Shown here: positions 6,462 to 7,522 of the stretch, piece after piece
Numbering within the stretch: position 1 is the first letter of the stretch
Layout of the letters: each line of letters starts with the position of its first letter
Assembly: GCA_019114645.1 (NCBI GenBank)
Contig: DXFC01000198.1
Location: 1 to 7,522 of the forward strand
Direction: 5' to 3'
DNA from: Candidatus Halomonas stercoripullorum
GTDB lineage: Bacteria > Pseudomonadota > Gammaproteobacteria > Pseudomonadales > Halomonadaceae
Length of the DNA stretch: 7,522 nt
Translations under genes and position numbers: made by a program
Notes under the pieces: generated by a model
Database searches by the model: none
Seen by the model: only the letters and a program-made list of their open reading frames with translations
Told to the model about the DNA's origin: nothing

Positions 6462-6511
6462 TATTCTATGAAAGAATATATAAGCATAGTTTTTATACTA
6501 AAAAGAATATA
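6462..6511. promoter_or_regulatory. AT-rich control region of cysI with palindrome and direct repeats
   Basis: The 177 nt between metH and cysI contain a strongly AT-rich stretch in an otherwise GC-rich window. It holds a 17-bp palindrome TATTCTATGAAAGAATA (6462-6478, arms of 6 around 5). A 10-bp direct repeat AAAGAATATA occurs at 6471-6480 and again at 6502-6511, exactly 31 bp apart, about three helical turns. This spacing fits an oligomeric regulator binding one DNA face upstream of cysI. CysB or another LysR-type regulator is the obvious candidate by function, but I cannot match its consensus with confidence. I could not pick a clear -35/-10 pair, which would suit an activator-dependent promoter. 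Confidence 0.5.
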
Positions 6512-6522
6512 CAGAGCGGTGG

Positions 6523-6553
6523 AAAGAAAAAAGCTCGCGCCATTGGCGCGAGC
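6523..6553 (-). terminator. Intrinsic terminator of metH
   Basis: On the minus strand GCTCGCGCC and GGCGCGAGC form a perfect 9-bp GC-rich stem with a 3-nt loop (6533-6553), followed at once by TTTTTTCTTT (6532-6523). It begins 26 nt after the metH stop codon. In the plus direction there is no T-run, so it acts on metH only. It implies that cysI has its own promoter downstream of this point. Confidence 0.92.
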
Positions 6554-6578
6554 CGTTGACCCGCTAGCTTTGAAAAAA

Positions 6579-7522
6579 TCAGCGATCCGGGTCGTAGGAG
6601 AGCACCGGTGCCAACCAGCGTTCCAACTCCTTGGTCAGCATCTCCTTACGCTCGGCCAATACCTCGACCTGATCGCGTGTGATCTTGCCGGTGGAGAAGT
6701 ATTTCGACTGCGGGTGTGAGAAGTACCATCCCGATACCGCGGCGGCGGGCCACATGGCAAAATTGTCGGTCAACTCAAGCCCGGTATTGGTCGTCGCATC
6801 CAGCATTCGGAAGAGAGTGCGTTTTTCGGTATGGTCGGGGCAGGCGGGGTAGCCGGGAGCCGGGCGAATGCCTTGGTACTTTTCAGCAATCAACGCCTCA
6901 TTATCCAGGGTTTCATCTGGCACGTATCCCCAGAACTCCTTGCGTACCCGCTCGTGTATGTGCTCGGCAAAGGCTTCCGCCAAGCGATCCGTCAAGGCTT
7001 GCACCATGATGGCGTTGTAGTCATCGCCCGCTTCCTTGTAGCTCTGTGCCAGCTCCTCGACACCATGACCGGTGGTTACCGCAAAGCCACCGATCCAGTC
7101 AGGTTTGCCGCTCTCCCTGGGAGCGACAAAGTCGGCCAGGCTGTAGCAGGCACCATCGCGATTCTTGGTGGTTTGCTGGCGAATGTGATGCAGCCGCTCC
7201 ACCACCTGGCTGCGCGACTCGTCGGCATATACCTCAATGACATCGTCGTCGACACTGTTGGCCGGCCACAGGCCGATGACGCCACGCGCCTGGACGCGCT
7301 TTTCGTCGATCAGCTTGCGCAACATCTTCTGGGCGTCGTCAAACAGATTGCGTGCCGCCTCGCCGACCACTTCATCTTCAAGAATGCGCGGGTACTTGCC
7401 GCTCAACTGCCAGCTCATGAAAAACGGGGTCCAGTCGATCCGCTCAAGCAGCTTTTCCAGGTCGTAGCCATCAAAGACATGCAGTCCGGGCATGGCGGGC
7501 TGTGGCGGTGTATAGCCGGCCC
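6579..7522 (-). CDS. metH: Cobalamin-dependent methionine synthase, C-terminal activation domain (partial)
   Basis: This is the last 313 codons of MetH; the frame stays open to the right edge (AGYTPPQPAMPGLHVFDGYD), so the ATG at 7493 is internal and the start lies outside. MetH moves a methyl group from methyltetrahydrofolate through cobalamin to homocysteine, making methionine in the cytosol. The part seen is the AdoMet-binding activation domain used in reductive reactivation. Its signatures are IDWTPFFMSWQLSGKYP near the start, the AdoMet-binding motif RPAPGYPACPDHTEK (fragment residues 219-233), and WPAAAVSGWYFSHPQSKYF towards the end. The full protein is normally about 1,200 residues, so the homocysteine, folate and B12 domains are not visible here. 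The TGA at 6579-6581 is followed by a strong terminator. No cobalamin riboswitch can be assessed because the 5' end is missing. Confidence 0.97.
   Translation of the reverse strand, partial: AGYTPPQPAMPGLHVFDGYDLEKLLERIDWTPFFMSWQLSGKYPRILEDEVVGEAARNLFDDAQKMLRKLIDEKRVQARGVIGLWPANSVDDDVIEVYADESRSQVVERLHHIRQQTTKNRDGACYSLADFVAPRESGKPDWIGGFAVTTGHGVEELAQSYKEAGDDYNAIMVQALTDRLAEAFAEHIHERVRKEFWGYVPDETLDNEALIAEKYQGIRPAPGYPACPDHTEKRTLFRMLDATTNTGLELTDNFAMWPAAAVSGWYFSHPQSKYFSTGKITRDQVEVLAERKEMLTKELERWLAPVLSYDPDR

Noticed and set aside
6462..6578. Riboswitch (SAM or cobalamin) in the metH-cysI gap
   Set aside because: The gap has only the metH terminator and AT-rich repeats; I saw no conserved riboswitch core or a terminator/antiterminator pair before cysI.

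Overview
The window looks like ordinary chromosome from a fairly GC-rich gammaproteobacterium. Protein similarities recalled from memory (a YdaL-like SmrA, an arsC-like/wrbA/DUF2069 trio, a cysI/DUF934 pair near metH) point to the Halomonadaceae/Pseudomonas side of the class. Halomonas or a relative is my best guess, but no 16S or other marker is present to prove it. I see no insertion sequence, integrase, tRNA, CRISPR array or phage gene.

Layout. (1) Positions 1-155 hold the 3' end of a plus-strand gene, probably the GNAT acetyltransferase part of a larger protein. (2) Positions 223-3399 hold a compact minus-strand cluster. In transcription order it is: arsC-like reductase (YfgD type), WrbA-type flavodoxin quinone reductase, DUF2069 membrane protein, azlC, azlD and pdxH. 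Three of the five junctions overlap (4, 14 and 4 nt) and the other two gaps are 42 and 37 nt, so it is probably one operon. A sigma70-like promoter lies just upstream of arsC. (3) smrA (3567-4160, plus) is divergent from this cluster across a 167-nt gap. (4) smrA converges on a minus-strand sulfur block: metH (3' end only, 6579-7522), a terminator, an AT-rich control region with repeats, cysI (4749-6401) and a DUF934 gene (4220-4756) overlapping cysI by 8 nt. A GC-rich hairpin at 4178-4197 lies between the convergent smrA and DUF934 genes.

How the genes work together. CysI reduces sulfite to sulfide, the DUF934 protein is its usual genomic companion with unknown role, and MetH methylates homocysteine to methionine, so the right third serves sulfur assimilation and methionine supply. 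In the left cluster AzlCD would export branched-chain amino acids, PdxH makes the PLP needed by aminotransferases, and WrbA and the ArsC-like protein are small redox enzymes. A functional reason for grouping them is not evident.

Novelty. I found no clearly undescribed system. The best leads are the repeat and palindrome cluster before cysI, the unexplained DUF934 partner of sulfite reductase, and the make-up of the six-gene cluster.
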